A stretch of 64,000 bases of DNA, from contig JAYKKT010000080.1 of the NCBI GenBank assembly GCA_036023115.1, positions 9,942,501 to 10,006,500 of the forward strand, read 5' to 3'. This DNA comes from Brasenia schreberi. Its lineage: Eukaryota; Streptophyta; Magnoliopsida; Nymphaeales; Cabombaceae. The position numbers were made by a program, and so were the translations under genes. Shown here in pieces: positions 35,593 to 47,398 of the stretch (position 1 is its first letter; each line of letters starts with the position of its first letter). The notes under the pieces are model-generated. The model was not told where the DNA came from. It worked only from the letters and a program-made list of their open reading frames with translations, and made no database searches.

Positions 35593-35873
35593 CTTGGAAG
35601 AGTAAAAAACAAATTGTTGTTACCAGATCTACAGATGAAGGAGAATAAAGAGCGGTAGCTCATGCTATGTGCGAAAGAAAATGGGTATCTTCATTAATAT
35701 GTGAATTGGGATTTAAGTCTTCCAACCCAGTATATCATAAAAGAATCAAACACATAGAGATCGATTGTCACTTCATCAGAGAGAAGATATCAAATCAGGA
35801 ATTCAAATTGGAGTATGTTAAATCAGAAAAACAAAGAACTGTTTTCTTAACTAAAGCTACTGCCAGCAAATAA
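35593..35873 (+). pseudogene. Copia RNase H 3' part, second copy
   Basis: Reads HAMCERKWVSSLICELGF and then YHKRIKHIEIDCHFI, the copia RNase H end, finishing with FLTKATASK. A 21-base loss relative to 18841-18885 removes part of the IPLYCDS region. A stop lies upstream at about 35648. Confidence 0.85.
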
Positions 35874-35934
35874 CTCAAGGATACTTTGTCCAAGTTGAGT
35901 GTTCTCAATATTTTTCACCCAACTTGAGGGGGAA

Positions 35935-36220
35935 TGTTAGAGATTATAGTAGACTTGTTATGGTTCTTTTTCATACTCTATGTCTCTTTAGTAGTACTTA
36001 ATTAATATTAGGGGTAGATTAATCATTCAAGTTAGATTATACTTTAAATAGGGTGATTAGGGTTTTAGTGTATTAGTGGAATAAGAAAAGAAAGAGAGAA
36101 GGACGACAACGAGGGTGTGGACGCCGAGAATCTGCCCTGGACAGATTGGAGGGATGCCTCCAATCTGTCATGACTTGTAAGTTTTTCTTATTTTTCTTCA
36201 ATGAATTGATATTTATAACA
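35935..36220 (+). repeat. Copia A-type 3' LTR, second copy
   Basis: 286 bases, ending TTTATAACA and followed by TTATGCACATTG, the same flank as 19364. It has an extra segment with a 12-base perfect hairpin (36141-36152 with 36157-36168, loop GATG) that is shortened in the LTRs at 12007 and 19094. Confidence 0.93.
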
Positions 36221-36785
36221 TTATGCACATTGAAGGTATTAGTATACCAAATTTGGTTCTTATTGTTTATGGTTGATGAATTACATTTAGTGTTTCAAGA
36301 TGATAGAGATTAAAATTTTTTATCTAGTTTTGGTAGCATCAGAGTACTCATAATGGGCTCATTTTAGTAATGTTTAGTGAGAGATTCTCTCAAGCCACAA
36401 ATTGAATATCAGACATTTTAATCAGTTATTGGATATCCAAATCAAGTTGCTGAAAGAAAGAACAATGCATCACGAAAATCACTAGAGCACTCAGTTTGCT
36501 AACCAAATATCTGAGGTATTTTGACTGAAGCTGTCAACATGGCAGGGTTACCGGTTACCCCTAGTTGCATGCCTTGAACAATGTTTGAAAAGAACAATTT
36601 CATACCAAAAGTTATGTAATACTGCCTCTTTTCAGATACTTGCGATTATTTAGAAATACATGGTGTTTTATTAAACACTACAATTTGAATGAGTAACTTA
36701 TCGGACTGGCTTTTCGGGTTATCATGAGAGAAGGAATAGGTGCTGTAATCTAGTCATGTTAGTGCAGAGATAGACTTACTATAAT
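36221..36785. other. Copied host flank, no gene
   Basis: Second copy of 19364-19924, with scattered substitutions and one small insertion near 36370. No coding motif. Confidence 0.7.
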
Positions 36786-39405
36786 CAAAATGAAGGAGAA
36801 TTTGAAGAATGAAGGCATCCCCTTAACATACATTAAACTTATAAAGGACATGTAGGAGGGTGCAAAAGCATGTTCTATGACTCATAAAGCTATCCCCTTA
36901 TTAAACACTCTAATTCAAATGTGTAAGTTATTATTGCTCAGACTTCATGGGTTATCATAAAAAAAAGGATATACATGTTCTAATATAGTCATGATAGTGC
37001 AGATAGACTTGCTATAGTCAAAATAAAGGAGAGTTTTGAACAAAAAAAGCTATCTCCTCAATATATATTAAACTTATAAGGGACATTTAGGATGCCACAA
37101 AAGCATGTGATAGAACTCATGATATTATCACTGATTTTTTTCTAAGTTAATATTGGATTATATTAAGGGTAAGCACTAAGTTTATACATATTTACTTTCG
37201 TTATGGATAAACTAATGGAGCACATTCAAAATAAGTACCTTGGCATACCTTATTTGCTGATGATATTGTATTGGTAGGCAAAGGAAAGTGTCAACAAGAA
37301 ACTAGAATTACGGAGGGAGACATTGGAAACAAAGGGTTTTCAACTTAGCAAAATGTGGAGTACAAATTTGGTAATTTTGTTGGAACAGATAATACAAAAG
37401 TTAAAATTTGTATGCATTGAACCCCTAACGGAGACATACAACAACAATAAACAACAATTAAGCCTTTTCCCATACTAGACGGGGTCGATTACATGGATTC
37501 TTTGTTTTCACAGAGCCCTATCACGTGTCATGTTAGCAGTTAGCTCACAATAAGCTAGATCATTTTTTATTGTTTCTTTCCAACACTTTTGTGGTTGTCC
37601 TCTACCTCTTTTAATACTTTTAAAATCTAGTTTTTCATACCTTCTTATAGGTTTTTCTTTTGATCTTCTTTCTATATGTCCAAACCATCTTAAACGATAT
37701 TCTCTCATTTTATCCTCTATTGGTGTCACTCCTAATTTGTTTCTAATAACCTCGTTATTTATACGGTCTTTTATTTTATGATCACTCATCCATCTCAACA
37801 TCATCCATTTTTGTCACAGACATCTTTTGTACATGTTGATTAACTGCCCAACACTCAGAACCATAAAACATGGCAGGTCTAATTGTTGCTCTATAATATT
37901 TACCTTTTAACTTTAATGGTATCTTCTTATCATAAAGAATACCTGATGCTCCTCTCCATTTTAACTAACCAACATTAATTCTATGCGTAACATCGCTATC
38001 AATTCTTCCATCACTCTGAAAAATTGACCCTAGGTATTTAAAACTTTCCTTTTGGAATGCAATGTGTACCAATTTTAATTTCTATGTCCTCTAAAGTAAC
38101 CAAATGATCAAACTTACATTTCATATATTTTGTCTTTGTTCTACTAAGTCGGAAGCCTTTACTTTCTAGTGTTTCTCTCCACAGTTCCAATTTTCTATTA
38201 ACTTTTTCCTTAGACTCCTCTACTAACACAATGTCATTTGCAAATAACATACACCAAGGTACTTCATCTTGAATATGTTTTGTTAACTCATAAATCACCA
38301 TTATAAATAAGTATGGACTTAAAGCAGATCCTTGATCTAACCCAATATTAACTTCAAAGAAGTCTATAATTCCTTCATGAGTCCTCACACATGTTTTTCA
38401 CTATCATACATGTCTCTTAAAAGGTTTGTGTATGTCAATCGGATACCTCTTTTTTCCAAGGTTCTCTAAAGAATCTCCCTCGGTACCCTATCGTAAGTTT
38501 TTTTTAGATCAATAAATATCATGTGAAGGCCTTTCTTTTTTGCTCTAAAATGTTTCATAAGACGTCTCAAAAGGTGAATCACTTCAATAGTAGATCTGTC
38601 TGGCATGAATCAAAATTGGTTCTTTGTTGTACTCGATACTTGTCTTAATCTATATTCAATAATTCTTTCCCACAATTTCATAGTATGGCTCATTTACTTG
38701 ATACCCCTAATGGAGACATAATAAATATAAAATCAACAAGTTTTTTTTGGGTTATAAGAGGAGGCGGAAGCCCAACACCCACACCCACACCCACACATGC
38801 ACTTTTTGGAGTTGAACAAGCCACCAGGGGCAATGATGCTAGAGTGTTGGTGCATAAAATCAACAAGTTGGTTAAAATGGAGAGTTGCCTTCAAATGTTT
38901 TATATGATAAGAAGATATCGCTAAAGTTCATTGTAAATATTATAAAGCAGTAATAAGACCAATCATATTGTATGGCACTTAGTGTTGGAAAATCAATGAT
39001 AACTTGTATAAAAGATGTTTATAGAAGAAATGAAAATGTTGAGTTGGTGTATGGTCACACAAGAAAAGATTATACTCAATGAGGTTATTAAAGAAAAAAT
39101 TAGGGCAACACCTATAGAAGATATGATGAGAAATACAAGATGGTTTGAACATGTAGAGAGACGGCCACAGGAAGCTTTGGTAATGTGTGAGAAACTAGAT
39201 AATAAACAATTTACAAGAGGGACAGAAAGACCGTTGAAGTGTTGGAACTATTAAACATGATATGTTTTTTTCTTGAGATAACTAATGATATGACAACCAG
39301 AGATCAAACTTGCTTGGTTTGGAGATATGAGTGCTAGGACATCAAAGAATCCATGTAGCTACTACCTAGTGTAAGAAAAAGCTTGGTTGTTGTTGCTACT
39401 TGATG
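36786..39405 (+). mobile_element. Old RTE LINE, second copy
   Basis: Matches 19925-22505 and is split by the younger LINE at 37439-38703. Its 3' peptide EDMMRNTRWFEHVERRPQEA is at about 39118-39180. Near 38955 it has 32 bases (around aatcatattgtatggcact) missing from the first copy. Confidence 0.8.
37439..38703 (-). mobile_element. Younger RTE LINE, second copy
   Basis: Matches 20576-21843, with target duplications at 37422-37438 and 38704-38720. The frame at 38038-38388 carries FEVNIGLDQGSALSPYLFIM and MLFANDIVLVEES, so the catalytic FADD box is FAND here but FADN in the first copy. The C-terminal frame is at 37508-37804. It is not functional. Confidence 0.92.
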
Positions 39406-39908
39406 TTACTTTATTGAAAACTTGAGAAATTTATTACCCTACGCATACATGTATATGTAGAAGAAAAGAGGGAGTTCAATCTATTCACCTAGGGTTAAGT
39501 CTGTTCAACCATTGCATGCCATTTTTAACAATTATGTGATTTGGTATTAGGGCAAGTAGAATTTGAACACAAAATCATTCTCTTGTTTCTAGCATCTACT
39601 TGCTTCAGGCTAAACAACTAATTGCACACATAATAGGGGAAAATTCACTAACTTGAGTTTGTGCTGAGCAGACACAGTCTTAAAATGTTTATATAAAAAC
39701 TTGTGTATTAATATGTACATATAAGTGTGTTTGTACATATGTACAGTATGTACATTTAGTTATGCATATAATACATGTAAATCATGTGCATTAATTTCTT
39801 TTGTTTGCCTGCAATCTTTTGTACCTTTCTTCTTTTCCTCATGTTACATTAATTTTCTTACTTTTGCAAGAGGTAGGCCTCTAAAGCATTGTTAGGAGAC
39901 AATGAAAC

Positions 39909-40250
39909 TGTAAGAAATAGCTCTTCAATTGACTTAGAGTCTATACCAAATGATAATATCACGATCTAAGAATCACCAACAAATCAATACACCAAATACT
40001 TGGTATTCAAACACATAAGTCAAGTCAAACTAATAATAAATCAAACAAATAACCAAGGTGTTGTCTCCAAAATCAAGATTATTATTAATGAAGGTTGTGG
40101 CCCTATTTATAGAGCAAGAATAGGAGTTTAAGTGAAACTAGAGAGGAGTGTTATTGAAGCTCCCCAACGGCTACCTTAATTAGCCGTTGGGGGCCAAATG
40201 TTGGCCCCCAACAGCTAGTTGGGGGCAATAGGGGCCCGTTACCTGTTACA
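39909..40250 (-). repeat. Copia B 3' LTR, second copy
   Basis: 342 bases, the same length as 23018-23359 and with few substitutions. All three hairpins of U3 are conserved. GAAAC precedes it in both copies. Confidence 0.9.
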
Positions 40251-40342
40251 CATTAATACCCCTCAAGCTTACGGTGTGAATACCGAAAGTTTATCCAATA
40301 AAAAATTAAACCTAGAAGATGACAATAACTTGGTAAAGAAAT

Positions 40343-41640
40343 CTAGAAGTTGAAGTTCTGAAGGCACGTAACAAAGTGACAATCCATCTCGATGTCCTTA
40401 GTTCTTTCATGAAATGTGTTGTTAACTGATATGTATATGACACTCTTGTTGTCACAAAACATAATGGCGGGTTGTTCAAGAATGACTCCTATGTCTCTCA
40501 GCACCTATGTAATCTACAAAGTCTCGGTGGCAGTTATTATTGCACGATATTCTACTTATATTAAAGACATACACTTTTTGTTGCTTCTTACATCTTCAAG
40601 AGATCAAAGACTAACCTAGGAGTACACAAAAACTGGTGGTGGAGTGTCGATATCTTCACCGCAATCAACATTAGTATATACAATCAAGTCAAAAGAAGAT
40701 AAAGATATTAGAAATACCCCCTTATCCACATAGTGCTTAATGTATCTGATGATTCTTATAACCGCACTAATGTGAGTACTAGTAGCAGCTTACTGAAACT
40801 GGTTGACAATGTGAACAACATTGATATATTTGGGCGAGTAATAAAGAGATATGCTTATGCCCCTATTAGCTGCCTTTATGGTGTTGGATCTTCTAGTTTC
40901 TCTCCTTCTATTGGTAAGGAACATTGGGTCGAGAGAGGGATCAAGTAAGGACTTATCTGGGAAGACTAGTCGAGAAATGTAGATCCGAGGCATACTTAAC
41001 TTTAGACAGAAAGCCTATCGAAGAAAAAAAAAAGAACTTCAAGACCCAAAAATAACTAAGAGGGCCAAGATCTTTCATTTCAAAGTTGCAACCTCAAGGA
41101 GACTTAAGACTGGCACGTCAAGTATTATATCCTTCTAGTAATGATCATGTCATCAACATAAAGTAAGCAAAATTACAAAGCCTCGACTTGATCTGACCCG
41201 ACGAATGAACAAAGCTTCGAGTCACGAGGACTAGACGAGAACCCAAGCTATTACCGATTGGTAGAACTCGACTTAGCAAACCATGCTTCGAGGAGCCTCG
41301 TTTAAGACCATACAAAGCCTTACTTAAGAAGACAAACTTTATTAGATGGACAAGTATAACTCCGCGGTGGTCGCATATAAATTTCTTTCTTCCAAGTCAC
41401 CATTGAGAAAAACATTTTTCACATCTAATCTCGATCAAGGGACCACTTTAGAGTAGCCAGAATAGCAAGAAAAGTGCGAATCGAGGTGGATACGAGTAGA
41501 ATGTGGCAAAGGTCTCCTCATAGCCAATACCATATTGTCGAGTAAATCCCTTAGCAACCAAGCGAGTTTTGTATCATTCAATAGAGCCATCGAACGAGTC
41601 TTAATTTTGTATACCCATTTACATCCTAATAAAACCCTCC
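40343..41640 (-). pseudogene. Copia B-related RNase H and reverse transcriptase, indel-rich
   Basis: The close match with the first copy ends at 40342. RNase H from a related copia follows on the minus strand (about 40400-40620, with EQPAIMFCDNKSVIYISVNN). Reverse transcriptase equivalent to 23930-24420 is at 41130-41640. There the order is the same, but more than ten indels of 1-4 bases occur in 450 bases, against few in the preceding 6 kb. Sequence to 40990 includes short frames without clear motifs. Inactive. Confidence 0.75.
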
Positions 41641-43690
41641 ATTACGAGGAGACCTGCGAAACCACATGCATAAAAGACATTACGAGCATGTGATGCGACC
41701 TGGGAAGCTCAACACTCATATTATTTTAAGTTTGAGCATTTTGTAATTCATACGAGTGTGACGAGATAGAGTGGTACATTCAAAGAATGTATCAATTTAT
41801 TTTGTGAGATTCTAACAGTCAGTTACATCCTCTTTGACTCCAATTAAATGACGTGATTCTAAAAAATGAGATTCTAGCTGTTAGTCAATAAAAACGAGCC
41901 TTTCCAATTCAAAAAAATCTAAAAAATGAGCCGATTGATTATCTCTTCGATTTTTTTCTCATTCTTTTTGTTTCTTGGTTCGTTTGATTTCAATTAGGTT
42001 CGTAAGTAATTAATCGATGATAGTTGGGTTGCAAACAAATATATATATCACTTGTCAATAAACAAAAATTGGATAAAAATCGGTGGTTGGAAGAAGAGAA
42101 AAAAATCGTTGAAATTTGCTCTAAAGAGGAGAGGGAAATGCTATAAGAGTATTTTGGGTATTTATGAAAATTAGAATGTATGTATGATAAAAGGAGTGTG
42201 TAGCTAGTAATGCCTAAAATGTGAGTGGATAGTAGAAAGGGTGTACAAATAGTAACATTTACTTTACTTTTTATAAAAATCCAAAATACCCCTGTAGCAT
42301 TTCCCTCTTCTCTCCTGAGCAAATTCCAGTGATTCAGCATGTGGCTTCAACCAGGTTGACATCTTTCACGACCTTTGAGACAAGGCAGAAAATCATTTCA
42401 ATGGGGAAGAGAATACCTCAAACTCTTATACCAAGTAGAAGTGCCTTGGGTGAGGCACACACTCAGGAGATCTCTAGGACGAGGTCCTGCTTGGCCGGGG
42501 GAAGTATCCTCGGTTCTTCTACGGTTCACGCACATGCATGCACAAGTGCAGGTTGCTCACGAAGAGGATCTAAGGAGTAAGGAACACACATGGCTTTATT
42601 TCACAAGAATGAGTACAAGATCCGACTAGACTGCACACGGCTCTTCCAACTCTCACTCTCACCCACTCGGATCAGCCTAGACCTGACTAAGTCTCCCTTA
42701 GTTCACCCTCACAAGTCTCTCTCACTCGATGACTCTCAAGCTAGGAGGAATCTAGGAATACCCAGCCCCATGGCAGGTATTTATAGACCCATTCCAAGTG
42801 TAACTGGTCCACTTTAGAGCCTTCTAGCTGGATGGATATTCCACAGAATATTCCTTCCCTAGACTCACTTAAGGTTAGGCTTAACTAGGATTAGTTAACC
42901 CATAACCCAGCCCCTAGTCTAGTCCAACACGACTTGACTTGGATGAACCTAGTCCCATCCGGTTACAAGCGAACCATGACTCATCCTAACACTAACCTGA
43001 GTGCTCACACTTCACACTAGAGCACCTCGGTTACAAGGACTAAACCCATCCTGATCCAATGTGTAACCCCATTACAACACAAGACCCGAGAGAGGCTTAC
43101 ACTCACACAAGAGCCGACTACAAGCTCCACTTCCTGCATGGCATGTACAAGGGACGTGAACTCCTCCATGTGTGCACGCTCCACCTTCTTCCCACATGCA
43201 TGCCTCTGAAGTGGGTGAAAGCGTGCCCTTCTGTGAGTCGTCCGTGTGTGTAGGCACGCCAAATCGGGGACCATCGCGTGGCACTAGCGCTCAAGAAAAG
43301 TTGTGTGATAACAATTTGTCACGGATCAGATCTCAAGCCCTACGCAAAGGAGGTTACCTGATTCATGATGGCAGGAAGGAACGTTTCCTTCCTCAGCCAA
43401 CTCTCCAAGGCGCTGATGCTAAGTGCAGTCCTCAACCGAAGAGGGGTTTCCTGCTCCTAACGCACCTTCACTGCAATGCGAAAGTGTCCTCGGTTCTTTG
43501 CGCATACTTGATGCACCCGAACCTCTAGACCCTCCTTGGACATAAAGCTCACTCTGGATTTTTGTATATATTGTATAGGTTATCTCTAAAATTCAAAACA
43601 ATCTGAAAAAGGAAAAATATAAAAAAATTTAAATGAAAAGAGAAAAAACAAAATCATTTTGTCAAAAAAATACCAATTCCCTTAGAGATG
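41641..43690. other. No gene; possible minus-strand LTR-like DNA near 42350-43550
   Basis: 41641-42340 is AT-rich without motifs. 42350-43550 is GC-richer; its minus strand has GGGTCTATAAATACCTGCC (about 42773-42792), a plausible TATA box as in LTRs. Paired LTR ends, primer site or coding motifs were not found. The open frames here overlap in all phases. Confidence 0.35.
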
Positions 43691-45159
43691 ATTTAAATGA
43701 TGTCAATTTATATGAACTTCAAAATTAACAAAGTCTTGGACTTGAGCAAACATTCAAGTTCCCTAGAAGATGACCAATATAGGAAACAAATCTACTCCAA
43801 AATACATCAAAGCGAGGATAATATCATGCATCTCCCTAGTTCATATCAAAACCAAAACGACCAACAACATAGTGCATGTATAGGTCATTCGTACATCATC
43901 AAAAAATCATTTATCACATGCCACAATAGGGGTCAGCCATAGTATGAATGCTGATGTTGTTTCCACCAAACTAGGGGCAGGTAGAGTGCATTCCCTAAAC
44001 ACCAACATGTCACAAAACAAGGAAGCACAGGGAAATCTCCTTTTCCCTTTGCCATTAATGAAGACACCATCTTGGATATGCCCAATGACATACTAAAGTG
44101 GCATTTTGAGGTAGCTATTAGCTGCCTAAATTGAATTAGCAATACTAACTATAGACGTACAGTAAGGTATGATAGAGCACATACTAACTATAAGGCTTCA
44201 TACTAACTATAAGGATTCTCACTGTTTCGGCCATATCACATGGTGTACTTTGAGTTATATAACAACTCTACGCAAAACGGCAATAGCCCTATTCCGCATA
44301 AAGCTATTCATATCATTATAAACCATCATCCGCCACACGTATATGACCTCTTGTGTATTAACCTGCCCAATAACATAAAAAATTCAAGAGAAGCTGTCAG
44401 CATACCTATGTTGCTTGCACGAGAAAAGAGATAACTAACTTTACTGACCGAGGAACAAATAATTACTTTCTCAACTGGAAGATCGACAACTAACTGACCA
44501 GCAAGACATGTAGGCTAGAATGATTGAATCACTGAACAATAGAACAGGATACTTGACATGACTGACTAACTGACCTGTAAACCTATGTCTCCAGCCTGAG
44601 GTCACGCAGGAGTAAATCTACTTTACGCCAGCTAAGATATTCTCAGCATCTCTTAAAATCAAGAGCTCCAATTGCCTCATTTTGGGATAGACAATTCAAA
44701 TTTAATGTTCATTTTGGGGCCTTAACAATTTCCAAAACAGCAATTATAGAAAAGCTCATGTACAACAATTTTGTACCCTAATGTTTCCATAATAATGTCC
44801 AGAAATAGATGAGAAACTTGGAATACTACATGGTACTCCATGAAGACAAACCAGTTCTTTGAAAAACAAATCTGCAACATGCTAAAAGTTATCTGATTTG
44901 TGGCAATGAATAAAGTGAGCTATTTTTGAATATCGATCTACAACTTGCAGATTCTCAAGGCACATAATTACAGAAAAGGATCTAGGAAATGCAAATTATT
45001 ATTATGGAGCATGTCCTGGTGATAAGCTCCAGCTAACTAACATTTAATTCTATTGAAATTTCCTATGCCTAGTTAAAACCAAAACAGTTCAACCAACAAC
45101 CAGGTGGGGAGTCGATAACACTCTTTAATGCAAAATGGAGCTAGCTGGCTGGGTACTGC
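43691..45159. other. No gene seen
   Basis: No domain motif or element terminus is recognised. A short stretch near 44720-44760 (ttccaaaacagcaattatag) resembles 54945-54965, so it may be old LTR-element debris. Confidence 0.45.
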
Positions 45160-45400
45160 TAATTCCCATTGGTTTGCAGCTGATATGAGATTGACTATCC
45201 TGGAGCCCCGCTATCCATAATGAGGCTACCTCTTGGTTCCAGATCTTGGGTTGGCTCGATCAATCTTTGTGACCTGGATCTTGTCATTGGACCTATCAGG
45301 CTTTTATCCGGTGCTGCTTTCTTGCGTGGCTCATCATTACGTGGCCCAATATCCCTGCGAGGTGAGTCATTAAGTGCTTTCGGCAGCTCCTAGGCAGCAA
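45160..45400 (-). pseudogene. Retroelement polyprotein piece with MTRSRSQRL motif
   Basis: The minus strand reads ELPKALNDSPRRDIGPRNDE and then GPMTRSRSQRLIEPTQDLEP for about 64 codons, before a stop near 45190. MTRSRS-type basic motifs occur at the ends of plant retroelement polyproteins and occasionally at Gag starts. No neighbouring domain settles which. An LTR-like repeat lies upstream on the same strand. Confidence 0.4.
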
Positions 45401-45839
45401 TAGTTAGTTAGCCATTTTAAATTAATTAAGACAATTTTAATGTTTTGAAAATTACAGCATTTAGTTTTAGTGTTCAGCTTAGAGGGTTGTTCTAAGCTAT
45501 ATTAACTGATCCATATGAATGAAAACGGTGGTAGTGATTTCCTACAGAGTTTCCGTGTCACAAATCTCTCTCTTATCCTTAGCCGGTGGTGAGTGACTCG
45601 GTCTTTAACACCTTGGTGAGTCATATCTATTGTGTGGCACACCGTGTGTGCGTGGGTGACAATTGGTGAGTCATATCCAACTCGTGAGTGTGTATGTTAG
45701 TGAATCACACCCAACAAGTGTGTCTGTATGTAAGCCCACTGAAAACGTGTTCAACTAGTTTCATTTGATTTTTCTTGCTTAACAAGGATCCTCTCGACTC
45801 GCGATTCACATCAGGGTGGTCTCCGACAAATGACATTAA

Positions 45840-46372
45840 GTGATGTGGACATCAATGAGGATAAAGAAGGCAGCAGCTTGAAACTGATACAAGCCATCAC
45901 TCAAGCCACCTAGCACTCAGATAAAGATCCTGGACGTGTCACTCCAACAGCTACCTAACAGCTAGTTTCTGTTTATTGGCTAACTGGGTGGCAGCTTAAT
46001 TACTATGCTCATTAATGAGTCGGTTGACCCTTAAATGATGCTCATTTCCCTTAGCTTACAAGATAACCATGTAGTGTTAGTTCCTAAGTGCTGTTTCCAA
46101 TTTGTTTTAACTTTTAATGCCTGTCATTATTGTTCTGGAATCTCTGTTTAAGACATTGGAATGAAACGAATTGCAGTTCTGTTTGGAGGCCTTTTGCTAT
46201 TTGGAAGCATCTCTCTTCACCTTATGTAATGTAAACTCGTCTAGCTTGGGTTTAGTGGCGATGATCAGGTTCATTGTCCTTATCAGTTCCGGTCGTGGTG
46301 GAGAATTCCTGTAAGGCTACAAACCATTGCAACCAGAACGCCTTTGGTGGTTAGTATATTTTCGTGCTTTCA
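45840..46372 (-). repeat. Dispersed LTR-like repeat (TGAAAGCAC), minus strand
   Basis: The complement begins TGAAAGCACGAAAATATAC after GATCTCAA. It aligns along about 500 bases with 54335-54830, sharing TCTGGTTGCAATGGTTT, CTAAACCCAAGCTAGA and AGGGAAATGAGC. Its far edge is uncertain. Confidence 0.7.
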
Positions 46373-46474
46373 TTGAGATCCTGCACATTGCAAAAGTGAT
46401 CACTTCACAAGTCTAAACTAGTGGTACCATTCCAACCCTAGTCCTATAATTTGTCTACCTCTAATGCACCAGCA

Positions 46475-46890
46475 GGCCGTGTGGTTTAGGGTGAATGACC
46501 TACCGAATGGCAGGTATGGTTTGGCTTTGGTAAAGGGGGCACGACCAGCTGCTGGCCGTGTAGTGTTTAAAGGAGAGATGGCCTGTTGAATGGCAGGCCT
46601 GGCTTTGGCGACAAGAGGGGACACACGGCCAACCTTGGCCGTGTGGTTTAAGGGAAGATGGCCTGCCATTCGGCAGGCCTGGTCCTTAGGTAAGTGGGGG
46701 GGGAAGAACGACCTGGTTTGGCCGTGTGTTTAGGTTTAGGTGGCCTGCCTCAAGGCAGGCCGGGTTATGGCAAAGAAGCAAGGAAGCCTGGCCACCTTTG
46801 GCTTGGGTTATTTTAGGAAGGTGGCCTGCCCCTGCCTAAAGGCAGGCCTGACCTTGGGTGGAAAGAACGAGACACGTCCTGCTGGTGCAG
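46475..46890. repeat. Dyad-bearing tandem array in the gypsy D LTR
   Basis: GGCCGTG starts units at 46475, 46554, 46637 and 46720, with spacing 79, 83 and 83. Most carry a perfect stem GGCCTGCC (N4) GGCAGGCC, for example 46660-46679 and 46742-46761. The loops differ (ATTC, TCAA) while the stems are kept. One unit remains in the second LTR near 51868-51888. Confidence 0.85.
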
Positions 46891-47382
46891 GCCGTGGGTT
46901 TTAGGGAAGGCTCGAGCTAAAAGTGGCTCGAGCTATGGGTGGTTCAAAGGAAGTTTGGCCAGCCCTTGGCCGAACTTTAGGTGGTTTAGGGTAGAGTTTA
47001 GGGTCGGATGTTAGGTGAAAACCGGCCATGTCTTGGCTGGTTTTAATGGAGTTAGGGACTGGTTTAGGTGGTGTTAGGCTGGGTGGTCTAGAGTGGTTAG
47101 GAAAGAAGGTGGTTTAGGGCTTAGGGTAGATGGTACTAACCGTAGCTTGTAGCTCCACCCCAGGCCGCCTCCACGCCGCCAAGCTCCACCATGCAGCTCC
47201 ACTCCAAGCTTGAAGAAGATGCCACTTTGTTGGTGCAGCCCGGGCCTCAATGGCCCAATCCCAACTCTCAAAAGGCCACAAGCCTTGGCCAATAGGGCCC
47301 TCTCTCTCTCCTCCCCTTGATTTCAAGTGAAAGGGCTTACCCTTTTGAAGTTCACGCCCCCTTTTTTTTTTAAGCCCCCTCA

Positions 47383-47398
47383 CCTCTATTTATAGAGG
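47383..47398 (-). promoter_or_regulatory. TATA box inside a palindrome, gypsy D LTR 1
   Basis: CCTCTATTTATAGAGG is a perfect 6-base-arm palindrome whose minus strand gives CTATAAATAG. The same 16 bases are at 52443-52458. It lies downstream of the U3 repeats, as an LTR promoter should. Confidence 0.7.

Larger units (their letters stand above)
32372..40342 (+). repeat. Second copy of the 14540-23451 block
   Basis: Two collinear matches define it: 32372-33560 with 14540-15728, and 34307-40342 with 17411-23451. It includes the right part of the hAT, copia RNase H, the copia 3' LTR with the TTATG flank, nested LINEs and the copia B LTR. By eye the identity is in the mid-90s. The middle of copia A and the left of the hAT are replaced by 33561-34306. 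Confidence 0.95.

Noticed and set aside
42329..43528. Several 70-118-codon frames as host genes
   Set aside because: They overlap each other on both strands and have no domain pattern; the GC-richer composition explains their length.
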